A DNA stretch of 64,000 nt from Nectonema munidae (GCA_030549495.1 JAUIRK010000509.1:1114501-1178500); one strand, 5' to 3'; shown: positions 34,806-46,900, counted from the first letter of the stretch. A program made the numbers and translations. The notes: a model not told the origin generated them from the letters alone.

Positions 34806-36029
34806 ACATCATCATAAATAATTTTAAAATTTAGTCAAAAAATTTTCAGTTATAAATCCATCGAGCAAATAAAATGTCTATTGAAAGTTTTTTTTATAAT
34901 TTCTGAAAATTTTCTAAATCTAAGTAATTTTAATTATATAATAAACTAATGATAATTTTTTTACAATATAAATATAATTCAATTAAGAATTCTTTCAGCC
35001 AAATTTTTTTTAATTAAACTGTAAAAAATAGATTTTTAGGCCAAAATAGATAACCATGGTCATAACATATGTATCACATTAATTATCCTGGAGCTAAATA
35101 ATTTTATTTATCCCATTTTACGCGTAATGAATTTAAATCCTCCCTGCAATTCTTGACAAACATTATTATTATTATTATTCCCTATAGATGCGATACCGAT
35201 AACTAAATAAATTTTTTTATATATATAAAATGAACCATTTAATGAAAATATAATCAATTCGCTTTTTCTATGAAAAGTGTTTTAAACAGTCTAACGTATT
35301 TTTAAGCTAAAATTGGGGTGTAAAATTCAAGTATAACTTTGGTTTTCTATCAGTACATTTTTTGGGAGATATACCTATTGACATTTTTTCCAGAAACGAA
35401 TTATTCTTAATACGAAGTGTGAAAAGTAAGTTTAAATTAATGTAATCTTATATACAATACAGACCTGACGAGTTGGTTTGAAATAGGTTAGGCTCGAACT
35501 ACATAGCCTTAGTATATTCAAGCTGTGGCCCCAGCTCTGGAGCCATTGTTTTTTAAACTGGTGGCTCCTGACCCATAGCTTATCAATTTATTTGGCATTA
35601 CCGTTACCATGAAACATTGGCCCAAATGGAGTTTCGCAAAATTCTTACTTTTCAATTATCCGATACAAATTATCAAGATTAACTAAGCGTAATAGAAAAT
35701 TAGATGAAAAAATAGTTGTATTAATTGGTCTTTTGTAAATTAACTTATATTAATTTTTTGTAAGATTTATTACTTAGTTTATTCAGATCCGTGGATAAGG
35801 GTGAAAGGGGCTTTGCCATCCTGTGATTTATTTGGTCCCCTGTAACTCCCTTGAAATACCTAAATATGTGCACCTTCTTATAGTCCCCGCCCTATCAAAA
35901 TCAATTTTGCCCTCCCCTCCTGTACTTGAAGTCTGGCGACGGGGCTGGTTTCACTGCTTATTAATTTGATTGATATAAAATGAGTCTAGAGTTTGATTTT
36001 ACTAGTTATTTTTTAAACTTTATATAATA
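34806..36029. other. Spacer with a dispersed repeat end
   Basis: No gene. At about 35,825-35,950 a GC-richer segment ends GTCTGGCGACGGGGCTGG, resembling the hAT-style terminus CAGCCCCGTCGCCAG on the other strand. Its inner part matches 10,876-10,960 in inverse orientation. An (ATT)n run lies near 35,163-35,179. Confidence 0.4.
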
Positions 36030-36031
36030 TA

Positions 36032-36187
36032 AAGAGGTGAACACTAAAATAAATAATTTATTGAGCACTTAAAATTTTTAAAATGTAAATTTTCGCCGAC
36101 AGTCGGCTTTTTCAAACAAAAAAAATGGACATTTTAATAATTTTAAGTGCATACTCAATAAATTATTTATTTTAGTGTTCACCTCTT
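36032..36187. mobile_element. 156 bp MITE with ~58 bp inverted repeats and TA duplication
   Basis: The left end AAGAGGTGAACACTAAAATA and the right end TATTTTAGTGTTCACCTCTT are exact inverses. The match continues inward with few differences to a GCCGACAGTCGGC centre. TA lies at both flanks (36,030-36,031 and 36,188-36,189). This is the form of a Tc1/mariner-type MITE. Confidence 0.85.
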
Positions 36188-36689
36188 TATTTTATCACTA
36201 ATTTAATGGGCCACCTTCAGCTTTTTTTCTAGTATAATTTCTAGTAGCTTTGGCTTCGCCTTTACTCAATGTGATTCGCTTGGCTCTGGCTTTTGTTGAT
36301 TCACAAAAGTCCAATGTTTTTTCGCTATTGAAGAACTTACGAATGTTAAGGATACATTAACGATTATAAGATATTTACGATTCTAATTCACTTTTGAAAA
36401 TTGGACATTCAATGCTTCCTGCTCTTAATTGTGTTCATATCCCTACAAGCATGGTAAATGTGGTTTGTAGTATTACTTGAAAGTTGGTAATTTACAAACT
36501 ACCTCCTTTGACTTTCAATACTTGGACGTATAGCAGATAGCTGTACTTACAATATTGAGAACAAAATATAACCAAAACGGGAAAAGTTTACAGCATTCAT
36601 ACTCAATAAAAATATAAAAAGCATTAGATTTTAGAATATTGAATTCGTCAGAAAAGGCTTTAAAAATAACTATTTTCTTATCCTTAATT

Positions 36690-37750
36690 TTTGACTTTAT
36701 GTAAAAGCGGCTATTTTTTTGATTTAGGATTGCTATCGGAAAATTCTATGTGCATGTCTAGTTTGCTTTGCAGAAATTGCTGGATTTCTTTCCATAGTAT
36801 CGTTTGGAAAGCCACCTCACGTTTGAGTGCAGAAAGAGTTTTTCAAATTTGGAATCATTTTCTTTGCATAAATCTGAAAACAAACAAGAGTTGAAGGCAT
36901 TAGCTTTAATGAAATAGAGTTTTAATGACTTCTTTGAAAATATTTTACAACTCATCGGGTATGGTTTTATGGCTCGGCGCACTGTGTACCAATTACACCT
37001 GGAGATTTTTGCTTAGCCAGATTCCGACTTAATACTATGTGCTGTAAAAAAATTGATCAATTTGTCAAATGTTTCTCTTACAATTGTTCTATTGCTGAGT
37101 TTCACAAAATAAAAATTGTCTACCAGATTCTTGTCATATACATATTGTACGTAAACACAAGGCTGAGACAAGTTTGCAGCATCCATCGTTTCATCAATCT
37201 GAGAAAAAAAGTTGAAAATCGAATTCTGAATCAATAAAATCACGTCTGACATGTCATCAGACACCTCTCCTATTAGGCTTCTAACGGTATCACTTGACAG
37301 GAAGATATGCTTCAACTTTACAACCTCAGAACTTCTTAACACATTCAATATATCATTGCAGCAAGGTAATATCAACTCTTCTGCTATGTTGTGGGACTTT
37401 TTGACAACAGATATTTTTTTGAAACTTTTCCAACATACCTAATATTTTGCAAAAACATTATTATGTTATTTATCAAACATGAATTTGTGCAATCGTTCAG
37501 ACCAAACTCGGGTGCTTTACTTGACGAGCTTTTAAAAAGTGGATGCTAACACTTCAGAACACAAAAGAAGGTAGTGATGCAATCAGAATTACAAACAAGG
37601 TAATTTGACTTGATAAAATCAGTGCAGTTGTGGTGGGATTGAGGGCTTTCAGCGCAACTATAATGTCGGGCAATAATCGTGGTGTGTTCATTCGACAAAA
37701 ATTCTTTTTTAATAAATTTTAAAAATTGTAAACAAAAGTTCGCCCCCACC
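36690..37750 (-). pseudogene. hAT transposase relic (ZBED5/ZMYM6/SCAND3-like)
   Basis: Minus-strand frames give, from 37,749 down, NEHTTIIARHYSCAE, then DILNVLRSSEVVKLKHIFLS, SSDTVRSLIGEVSDDM, FSQIDETMDAANLSQPCVYV and YVYDKNLVDNFYFVKLSNRT, then near 36,840 FLHSNVRWLSKRY. KHI.LS.DTV.RRI..M..D and H..VRWLS are marks of the hAT family domesticated in vertebrates as ZBED5 and SCAND3. Several breaks are visible. The element may be the source of the non-autonomous hAT unit right after it. Confidence 0.75.
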
Positions 37751-37820
37751 CCTCAAAAAATTTGAGGATGTGCGCCCTTGCATTGGATACGGAATTGTCA
37801 ACATGTAAGTGTAGTCTAGA

Positions 37821-38377
37821 CAGGGCCGTATCAAGGGGGAGGGCAGTGGGGGCAATTGCCTCTGCGCGCCAAACTTAGGGGGCACCATTTCATTGCCCAG
37901 TCAACAACCTTAAGGGGTGGGTGGGGCTTGGGGATGTAAAAAAATTCCTCAAGAGTAATGTAGCTGGGATAAACTCTCAAGTTCTATGTTGCCCTAGCAG
38001 CAAGGACGCATATCCGGGGGGGGGGCAATTTAACCTTCCCCCTTCCCCCACCATCAATAATTTTCTAAAAGTACTCAATGTATTATGGGGCAAGCCCACC
38101 TCCAAAGTCTGGCTCTTGTGAGCATTGAGTCTCGGTTGTGTTGATTTTGACGAAGTCATCGATAATTTTGCTGCTGCTAAAACACGAAAAATGAACATTA
38201 ATGGAGAATGTCTTCGACTCAGTCAGTATATATCTGAATTATGTGGCTTAATAAAAATGTGAGCATCTAAATCACTTTTAAAGCCAGAATGGGGTGGGGG
38301 TGAGTGAGAAAAGAAAGAGCAAAGGGTGAGGGGCTCTCCTTTGCCCTGGGGCGCCACGATCCCTTGATACGGCCCCG
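37821..38377. mobile_element. hAT deletion derivative with 8 bp target duplication
   Basis: The ends CAGGGCCGTATCAAGGG and CCCTTGATACGGCCCCG are inverted repeats. They are flanked by AGTCTAGA (37,813-37,820) and AGTCTAGG (38,378-38,385), a near-exact 8 bp duplication. On the plus strand, near 38,125-38,200, a piece reads CVDFDEVIDNFAAAKTRKMN, like the C-terminal end of hAT transposases. So this is an internally deleted hAT element of 557 bp. The close match of its target duplication suggests fairly recent insertion. Confidence 0.85.
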
Positions 38378-38503
38378 AGTCTAGGTAGATATTTCTTTGA
38401 CTCTTCAATTAATTTTCTTCTTTTTGAGCAACATTAGGGCTTTATTGAAGGAATTATTATATGCAAAACTTATTTTAGTGTTATTATCTTATTCTTTAAT
38501 GTA

Positions 38504-38635
38504 ATTCATTTGTAAACTATCAAGACAGGATTTAGTAGACTTTTCCTTGATTCTTTTGGCGATTTGATGATTCATTTGTAAACTATCAAGACAGGATTTA
38601 GTAGACTTTTCCTTGATTCTTTTGGCGATTTGATG
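38504..38635. repeat. Perfect 66 bp tandem duplication
   Basis: The 66 bp unit beginning ATTCATTTGTAAACTATCAA and ending GGCGATTTGATG occurs twice head to tail (38,504-38,569 and 38,570-38,635) without a visible difference. A recent duplication, or an assembly artefact. Confidence 0.9.
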
Positions 38636-39280
38636 ATTTTTCTCAACCCCATCAGCAAATGTTGATTATTCTTTTAGATTCGTATGATATGAATCGTTAT
38701 TAAATTTGGAGAAATTTTCGTTCACTTCTTTAGTAAAAAATGTCAAATTTGGAAAACAAACGCAGAAGAGAAGTCAAAATTTTTAAAAGATGGTTGAACA
38801 AACACTTTCCTTAGAACCTATGTAGAAATTTAGGATTTTGCTCTACCTGAATTTGCAACGTTAATGACATTTTGATTTTGATCATTCATATTAAATTAAT
38901 TTATAATTTCCAACCTTTAAAGAAAAAAGGTAAGATGCCATTTTAAAGTTGACATAAAAATGCCATCTTCAGCAAGAGAATATTCTTAAGCTTAGCGAAG
39001 GAAATAATTTAGATGTTTATTTGAGCAAGATATAGAATTAGGAGATTATAACTTTTATTGATTGTCTTCTTTTACAAATTTCCTCCTCCTTTATATTCCG
39101 CGCATTTGTTCTTGCAGTTGCCTCTCAACTGTTTAACGATAAAAAGATGATGCGCTTTTCTTTGTTTCAGTATTGAGTACACTTAGGAATGAATATTTTG
39201 TAATCATTTAGGTTTGTTCAATCCCTTGAATGTTTGCAAGAATGAAAGCCTTGCTCACTACCCAAAGTATATAGTGTGGA
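38636..39280. other. Upstream region of CYFIP
   Basis: AT-rich. It must hold the CYFIP 5' leader and probably its promoter. An acceptor-like CATTTAG ends at 39,211. Several ATGs out of frame lie between there and the start at 39,281, so the true leader may be spliced. An in-frame TAG two codons before 39,281 closes the reading frame. Confidence 0.4.
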
Positions 39281-42200
39281 ATGCAGAGTTCCTCTTCTAC
39301 GCCAGAAATATTGGCAGACGTGACTCGCCGCATCGAAGCGTTAAATCTGTTCTCCTTTCCTCTGGACGAAGTCAGTCTTCAGTCCTCACAGACGTCAGTT
39401 CTTGCTTACGAAAACACGTACAATGTTCGTTGCAACGACTTCCTAGCCTACAACTCCTTCAATCTGCACCAAATACAAGACATCGTCGCTTCCACAGAAA
39501 ACCTGTTCTCCCTCGTGAACGAAGGACGCCAGCATATCGCTAATCTTTACTCGTGGCGCAGCATCTCTCGCGCCATTCCACAGCCGAAAAACAATTCCGA
39601 CACGGTATGCAAGATAGAACTGCACGAATGTACAGTGAAAATTCTGGCGCCGCAGGTCTCCAAACTTCTCGATTGCATGTACTTCGTGCACAAGTGCATG
39701 GAGGTGTTGTCGACAGAAGTGGATTTGATTTGCAAGTGCAACTATGGGGGAGTGAGTCTTGGAGGAAGTAGAATGCTTTCGCATGACCACATCTTTGTTT
39801 TGATAAAGTTTTTGGACATGTTGATCACGATCGACGAACTCAAGAATTTCAAAGCGAGTCTGAAGAATGACTATTCCGCCTATAGGAGGGCAAGTCAGTT
39901 TCTTAAAATGATGAACCAAAATGCCCATGTGATACAAGAATCGCAGAATCTATCCATGTTTTTAGCGAGTCAGTCCAAAGTAAAGACCATGATAAAATCT
40001 ACTTTCGATGACACCCAGGGCTCCTTTGATCTTTTGGTTGATCTCATTTCTTATTGTGTGACCTCTCTCGAAACTAGTAGACACATTCTAACTCATGAAA
40101 AGTTTACCCTTATTAAGGTCATGGCTTTTTCCATTTATCTAATAGATAAGGCAGAAGAGAGCATATACAAGCTTTCTTCGGAAAAAGCTAAAAAGTTGAA
40201 TTTTGTGAAGATAGACAAGTTGCTTTCAAATTATGCATTCCTTCCTGTTTACGCGGACTTACCCATATCTCCGCATTCTTATGTTAAGTTGTCGGCCAAT
40301 TACGACGCTTCTAAATGGCCCCTTTCTGGCGCACCTCCACCGTCTAAGAACGTGACTGGTGCTATACGTTCCCGATTCATTCAAGACTTATCTCCCTTAA
40401 AAAAGTCGTACCAAGGCATCCTGAAAGAGTTCAATCGGGTGAGCAGTTGCTTCAAGCCGATGCAGTTGTGCTTCGAGAGTATAAAGTCATCTGAGTTGTG
40501 TAGCATCATTCTTCGCATGCTGTCCTTTGCCGCACAGTGCAATTCTCTTCTCACGGAAGTGTTTGTGTGCAAGTTGATGAACCCAACCAACAAGTATGAA
40601 AGCAAGAACTGTCGTTCCGATTGCGAAGACTATGAACTCGCTATCAAGTACAACTACAGCGATGCGGAGAAAGAAGGCGTCATCACTTTGATTACGTACA
40701 TCAAAGAAATTAGCTGCTTTCTCTCCTCGAGTTCGCATTTTTTGCACCAGGAGTTGTGTCGCTTGATCTATTCCCAACTTCAAAACTTTATCCAGACCAC
40801 GTTGAAGGAGGTGTTGCGCAAGAGCATTAAAAACAAGAAAGATGTTTTGAAGAGTATTATTGTGGTTTGTCGCGAGATAAGCGCTGATTGGGCGCTCGGC
40901 TACGACTGGACGCGTGATACCATTTCCCGTAGCGTCAAGTTAAAAAGTGCCAACACCAATAACACCAACAACGAGACCAGGGGCGTGTGTGTCATCCAGA
41001 CGAAGTGCGTGCCTCCAAGAAGTTCGCAGTTGTACTTTTTGCGCTGTCTGCTTGAGTTTATTGCTTATGAGAGGAGTTACGCCCTGAAGAAGTCCCTTCG
41101 CAAAGACATGGACGCTGCCAGCCTCAATTCGATCGAGCAATTTCTCAGCACTTCGTTCTACTGGCCCTACCTCCTCAACTTGGATGCAGTGCTCGCTTCC
41201 TGCACTGACTTGTCGCACTTTTGGTTTCGTGAGTTCTACTTGGAAATGACGATGGGTGCTCGTGTCCAGTTTCCGATAGACATGTCCTTTCCTTGGCTCA
41301 TGATTGAGTATGTCTTGAACAGACGCAAGAGTCATCTCTTTGAGTCCCTTTTCTACCTATTCGACATTTATAACGACGCTGCCTCTACCTGCATCTATTT
41401 TTTCAACAAATCATTCCTCTACAAGGAAGTGGAGGCGGAGATCAACCTCTGTTTCGATCATTTCGTCTACCAATTGAGTTTCTTCATATTCGAGCATTAC
41501 AAGCAGCTCTCTTCTTGTGGCGTTTTGAACAAGGCGTACTTGCTCAAAAGATCTCGCCACGATACTTCTCACACTGTAGAAAATGAGGTCTCCATTACTC
41601 CTGAAGGCAGGTATGAAGTTTTAATGAATCAGCGCTCGCTCTTTTTTCTTGGTCAGCAGGTAGACCTGAATAAATTAATATCACAGCACGTGACATCGCT
41701 ATTTTACAAATCCGTCTCTTCCATAATTTCGCACTTTCTGGGTCAATCTTTGTTGACCTCGTCCCTAATTGAGTTGAAGTATCTTTTACAAGTGTGTCGC
41801 CTGCAACACGATTACCTTGCCATGCATTTAAATCTCGTCTCCTTCAAAGACATTCTCTGGCAATGTGATTTTCAAAAAAAAGACGAGCGTGGGAGCATTT
41901 GCACCCATATCATCACCCTCTTCAAGGAGTCCTTTCTACCGATGTACTGCTACAATTCAACCACAAATCGTTTCGTTAAAGTAAAGGAGATATCCTTCAA
42001 ACCTACAACCACCCCTCATCAGTATCACGATGGCGCCTCTAATGCTAGGAGTCAACGACAGGTCGCTTATCAACCCATGCACTTTTTATGGGGCTCGAGT
42101 GCTCTATCTAACGCTTTCACCAACATTTGTCAATCCTACTCAGACTTCTTTGGCATCGCTCATTTCTCTACCCTGTGTTCCTTGTTAGGCTATCAAGGCA

Positions 42201-43177
42201 TTGTTCATTTGATACAAGCAATTTCTGACGTTCTTAAAAGTCTCATTGAAAATCAACTTTCTTCCTATCTTAATGTTATGTATGAGTTGATGCCTATGCG
42301 ATGCACACTACTTAATTTTGAGCATGGCTCAGCTGGCATGCTTCGTTACTATCAAGCACAATTCAAAGAACTCATTCAATACTCCGATCTGAAGACTGAA
42401 ATTTTTCAAAAATTCCGAGTATTTGGCAATGCCATCCTCTTTTCTTTGAATCTGGAAAAGGCGCTCTTCCAAGAAGAAATCTTTGATCTTGTTCAAGCGC
42501 ACCCCTTTCAAAGTTACATTTCTAAAACGCATGCGGATGAAAAGGGAAAGAACAGTGGCGAGGAAAGGAATAAGCATGTGCATCTGCTCTCCAGCATCGA
42601 AAAAAATGGGAAAGCGATTCAACTGAGCATTGCGAAAGATGCAGATTTATTAACGAAAGAGAGGTTGTGTTGTGGGCTTTTGATCGTTGAACCGATTCTT
42701 CAAAATGTGAGGACGTTGTTAAGGAAGCATTTCTTGAAAACCAAAAAAGAGGAGGAAAACGTGGTGATTGGTGAGGAGGATTGTTTTCACTTTTTTAGAG
42801 TTTGGTCCGCCATCCAATATGTATACTGCATACCCGTCAATGAAAACGAGTTCACAATAGAACAACTCTTTGGCGAAGGCTTTAATTGGGCTGGCTGTTC
42901 CATCATTTTCTTGTTGGCTCAGCAGAAGAAGTTTGAAGCGATGGACTATTCCTATCACTTGTTGAAGGTTTTCAAGATGGAAAGTGAGCATGTTAATAGG
43001 AACGCTGGGGTTGGCATTAAAAGAATGGCTGATAGAATCCGAAAGTTTCAAGTTTTAAACTCACAAATATTTGCCACTCTGAATCGCTACTTGAAACATT
43101 CCAATCACGAAAATGACTTTGAAAACGTTGTATGCTTCTCTCCTCCTATCCACCATTCCTTATCAACCAGAACTTAA
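39281..43177 (+). CDS. CYFIP: CYFIP/Sra-1/PIR121, WAVE complex subunit
   Basis: One uninterrupted frame of 1,298 codons (human CYFIP1 has 1,253) aligns along its whole length with the CYFIP family. Markers in order are LYSWRSISRAIPQ (human YTWRSCSRAIPQ), ELKNFKASLKNDYSAYRRAS, IQESQNLSMFLASQ, MNPTNKYESKNC, HFWFREFYLEMTMG, VQFPIDMSFPW, LCFDHFVYQLS, YEVLMNQRSLFFLGQQVDLN, TNRFVK, LGYQGI, KERLCCGL, WSAIQYVYCIPVNENEFTIE, FNWAGCSIIFLLAQQ and FSPPIHHSL near the end. CYFIP binds Rac1-GTP and NAP1 and holds WAVE inactive until Rac signals, which triggers Arp2/3-driven actin assembly; it also binds FMRP and eIF4E. An in-frame stop two codons upstream fixes the start. No intron is seen over 3.9 kb. It is much more diverged than is usual for this slow family. 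Confidence 0.95.
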   Translation: MQSSSSTPEILADVTRRIEALNLFSFPLDEVSLQSSQTSVLAYENTYNVRCNDFLAYNSFNLHQIQDIVASTENLFSLVNEGRQHIANLYSWRSISRAIPQPKNNSDTVCKIELHECTVKILAPQVSKLLDCMYFVHKCMEVLSTEVDLICKCNYGGVSLGGSRMLSHDHIFVLIKFLDMLITIDELKNFKASLKNDYSAYRRASQFLKMMNQNAHVIQESQNLSMFLASQSKVKTMIKSTFDDTQGSFDLLVDLISYCVTSLETSRHILTHEKFTLIKVMAFSIYLIDKAEESIYKLSSEKAKKLNFVKIDKLLSNYAFLPVYADLPISPHSYVKLSANYDASKWPLSGAPPPSKNVTGAIRSRFIQDLSPLKKSYQGILKEFNRVSSCFKPMQLCFESIKSSELCSIILRMLSFAAQCNSLLTEVFVCKLMNPTNKYESKNCRSDCEDYELAIKYNYSDAEKEGVITLITYIKEISCFLSSSSHFLHQELCRLIYSQLQNFIQTTLKEVLRKSIKNKKDVLKSIIVVCREISADWALGYDWTRDTISRSVKLKSANTNNTNNETRGVCVIQTKCVPPRSSQLYFLRCLLEFIAYERSYALKKSLRKDMDAASLNSIEQFLSTSFYWPYLLNLDAVLASCTDLSHFWFREFYLEMTMGARVQFPIDMSFPWLMIEYVLNRRKSHLFESLFYLFDIYNDAASTCIYFFNKSFLYKEVEAEINLCFDHFVYQLSFFIFEHYKQLSSCGVLNKAYLLKRSRHDTSHTVENEVSITPEGRYEVLMNQRSLFFLGQQVDLNKLISQHVTSLFYKSVSSIISHFLGQSLLTSSLIELKYLLQVCRLQHDYLAMHLNLVSFKDILWQCDFQKKDERGSICTHIITLFKESFLPMYCYNSTTNRFVKVKEISFKPTTTPHQYHDGASNARSQRQVAYQPMHFLWGSSALSNAFTNICQSYSDFFGIAHFSTLCSLLGYQGIVHLIQAISDVLKSLIENQLSSYLNVMYELMPMRCTLLNFEHGSAGMLRYYQAQFKELIQYSDLKTEIFQKFRVFGNAILFSLNLEKALFQEEIFDLVQAHPFQSYISKTHADEKGKNSGEERNKHVHLLSSIEKNGKAIQLSIAKDADLLTKERLCCGLLIVEPILQNVRTLLRKHFLKTKKEEENVVIGEEDCFHFFRVWSAIQYVYCIPVNENEFTIEQLFGEGFNWAGCSIIFLLAQQKKFEAMDYSYHLLKVFKMESEHVNRNAGVGIKRMADRIRKFQVLNSQIFATLNRYLKHSNHENDFENVVCFSPPIHHSLSTRT

Positions 43178-43735
43178 AATGAACATTTTTCTTTCCATTC
43201 TCTTCCCCTTTACATTTTAATGATAACTGCAGCAAGTCTTTTCAATCCTAAATTGTCTGCCTCGAAGGAAACCACCGAAAAACATTTCTATGGAGGATGG
43301 CATGATCTTTGTTTTAAGAATTCAGAAAATGAATAATTAATTATTTTTTAATATATAAAATACAGTGTCCTTTGTTCTTCACCTTTATTTTCCTTCTATT
43401 TTGTTTTGGATATATCTTTACATTGCTTTTGAATTAAAAATTCTAGCTTTTAGATGAAACTTCACTGTATATTTTGAAAATGTTGAAGTTTCTCATAAGA
43501 CTTTCTCAGACCATGTTGAGGTTTTCTAGGCCAGAGCTTCCCAAACTTGAAAAAATTTCTCCCTGCTACTACCAGTAAAATATCTCAATTGGATTTTCTA
43601 ATGCCTGATAGAGAGAGAGAGTATGCCTGTTGTAGGTTTCAAACATGAGTACTGGGGGAAGGGTACGGAGTTGGTACAGGAGTAGCCTGGAGCATCTAAC
43701 AAATGTTATTTATTATTTCTTTGTTTATTTTTCAG
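43178..43735. other. 3' flank of CYFIP
   Basis: No exact AATAAA is seen in the first 200 bases; variants such as AATATA at about 43,353 may serve. At about 43,530 CAGAGCTTCCCAAACTTG resembles a hAT terminal sequence. A short (GA)n run lies at 43,610-43,620. Confidence 0.35.
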
Positions 43736-43945
43736 ATGTCTCAGAAGAGAAGGTTGTATGAAGATGGTTATTTGGACTACGGTTCATTATTTTATCAAAG
43801 ACGTGCATATATTCCTCACTGTTTCGTGTATTTGAAAATCTTTTCAAATGAAGTACAGCATCTGCCAGTTATTCATCCACATTTGATTGATACCAAATGT
43901 AGTTTGAAGAGCATGGAGATAGATGAATCTGAGACGTATCACTAA
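43736..43945 (+). pseudogene. hAT N-terminal BED-finger relic
   Basis: The frame reads MSQKRRLYEDGYLDYGSLFY and then IPHCFVYLKIFSNE, HPHLIDTKCSLKSM. ZBED5-type hAT proteins begin KKRKYxxDYxxFGF and have C-x-x-C-x-KxxSNE...RHLxxxH. One zinc-ligand Cys is replaced by Tyr and the final His region is changed, so the finger is probably dead. Only the N-terminal ~70 residues remain. Confidence 0.6.
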
Positions 43946-46900
43946 ACCAACAACAACATAATGTGAGCTTCATATTTTATGGCCCTTGTGTTGGGAGCGT
44001 AGGATCAAAGAAATGGAAACAGATCTCCTTGCCCAACGACGCTATGAAGAACAGAATTACCGAAATGTCTGAAAACAGAAAATATGGGCTAATCTAACCC
44101 CCCGTTATTTAATCACCTCACATTTCATGATCATCACTTTGAAAATGTAGTATGTGATTAGTGAAGAAGAATCGGTTGCCGAGGTGATTGAGTGTCGAAT
44201 GGGCGTAACACCAAAGTATGGTCTCAAAGGTTATGTCATCGCATTTTAATTTCATATTGATGAGTCTACAGTTGTCTCCAATATTGCACAACTGCTTCTT
44301 TTCAGACGCTACATTACTTACAAGCGATGAGTTTCTTTTTTTTGAGGAGTTTCTTTTTTGCCGGCCAATTGTCGATTTTTTTTAAGATTTGGTGAAAACT
44401 GAATGGAATTGGCGAAGGTCGGTGGCCCGAATAGACTTTGTTTACGATCAGCATTCATTTGATATTATATAATCAACATAAAAGTGGAGTCAATAGAGTG
44501 GCATGAGAGTATACTTCTTGTGAACCTAGTAGGCGTTGGACAGTGACAGTATTTTCCAATTACATAAACATTGCAGCCTTCAACGCCTGGGTTATCTTTA
44601 AACCTGAAGAAGCCATTTCCTAGAGAAAAAGAGGAACGAACGTTTTTTTGAAAATGTTATCCAGAAAAATTTTTCTTATGGGTTTTTCCACCTCAAGAAA
44701 TTATTGAAAGTAGCGCTGTCTCTAGAGAAGTATTCTTCAGTAATAATAAGAACAACAACGACGAGAAAGTTTTCACTTTGTAAAAAAATCGTGTGTAAGA
44801 AACTCTCTTTTCTCATTGGCTCTTTTTTCACGAATTAGAATACTTGAAATATGTTGTTGAAAAAAATCCATTTTATTTTATAATACATATATGCTATTTT
44901 TTCTTCATTTTACCAGTGGATGGTTTTTGTTTCTTCGAATACTAGTACATGTTTTGTTGTTTGACGTATAAACGATTTTTTTGTTGCCAAAATTTTATAA
45001 AACTAGTTTGAGCTTTTTTAATAAAAAAAATAAATCATAAGAAGAAATATAAATTCCTTTTATTTTTTACCAATCTTATTTTATCCCTAACGCTAAGTTA
45101 TGTCATTTTTCACCAAACAAAAAATATACATTTTTTTAGTTTTTAGAATTCAGACTATATTTTGCTTATTCTTACTGTAACTTTTCTATTAATCTTTAGA
45201 TTTTATAAATTTAGTACTGTATGTGCATCATGAAAATTTTGTGAAATGAAAAAATTACATGTAATATTCACACTTGAAATTTTTTCTTAAAAATTCGAAT
45301 GTTTTATAGCAAAATTATACATGAAAAAATAATATACAAAAAGTTTACAACAAATACTTTATTTTCCAATTGATTATTATTTGAATTTTTTTCCTTCAGA
45401 TGATGTAAAATTTTTCTAATCTTGTTTACAACTTTATATGTGCTTTTATACATGTTATAAGCTGTGTTTGTTTTCAGCTTTACAGGAAAAATAATATTTT
45501 AATTTTATTGGAATAAAAATGAAAAAAATCGACCTTTTATGTCCATTGTTAAGTCACGAAAACCACAAAAATATCTAAAAAAAAATTACGCTTTGTATAT
45601 GAAAAAGTAGTACCAATGCGTAAACTTTTGAACTTTAGGGGATTTACATAAATGCTTCAACTTTTTGTTTATATATTTAATTTATGGGGGAGAATTGAGT
45701 TCAATAAATCGACTGGAGTAAAAATCCCAATTGTTTCTAAGATCTTCGATAACTAACCTTCTTTACTCACCACATGTGCTCACACTTCGTCACTAACAAT
45801 CACAAGGAGAAAGGATTAAACTGCACTTTTTCAAATTTCTATATGCATGACATGGCTCAAATATTACACCGCTTTCCAGCGAACTTATTATCCACTACTT
45901 TGAGTTGCAGGAAGCATTGAAAGTTTTCGCACAATATTTTGGAAGCATAAATATCAAGTCACGAACAGAGTTAAATAGAGGTCTAAAGTGTAAGTATTTA
46001 TTTGATCATTACAGTGACTAAACATTTTTGAAATACTTATCCCTACATTGCAGGTAGTACAATTAACTTGTTAAACAACTGTGCCCTCCAGACTTATAAA
46101 TATCGAACTAAAAGATTTAGATAATCATTCATTCGAATCACATGGGAGATGGGGGGGGGGGGTATGAAAGATCGCAGTGGTATTGAGAAAAGGCTCTGCC
46201 ATCATCAGCATGTATTGATGGATGCGCGTGTACATTTAATAATAATAATAAAAATAATGGAAAAGGGAGTGTTTGGAGTACCTTGAAGTCAATTCCTTTG
46301 TTCACCACAAACAATGCAACAATCTCTTTCTCTTGAAGAAATTGCCCTTTCAAAGAATATTCCACTTATTCTAACCTAAATCGAGTATAAATAATCCTTC
46401 ACCTATATACAATTATACCTGTATGTATATATATATCAATATTTCATATACGATTTCATTTTTATTCTTTCAAGATGATGCTCTCAAACACTTCTTTATT
46501 TTTCGTAAGTCTGTTCTATTCACTTAAAAAAATTGGTGAAAGCACTTAAACTTGCTTTGCCACTCTAAAAGTTCATGAAGCAAATATGCATTCCAAAAAT
46601 TGGAATAATGAAGTTGTGCCCCAATTTTGAACTTAATTTTATTTTTGCCCTTTACATCATATTTTTTCGGCTCGGAACGACTCTAAACTTTAAATTGAAT
46701 TATAATCTACAAACGCGAAATTATTCTGAAAGAAACGCGTGTATCTGATACATCTTCTGTCCCCCTCATCCTATATAGTTTCTATATATAGCAGATGCAC
46801 TGTTAGCTGTAATCTCAGCTAACATGTTCATCTGTGATCCTAGAGCATAAGTAATTTTTATTCAATTTCAAAGTTGAAATTTTTTATTCACACATACAAG

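Noticed and set aside
39443-39937. 164-codon minus-strand frame and several other frames inside CYFIP
   Set aside because: They are antisense or shifted readings of CYFIP, which has full-length homology in its own frame.
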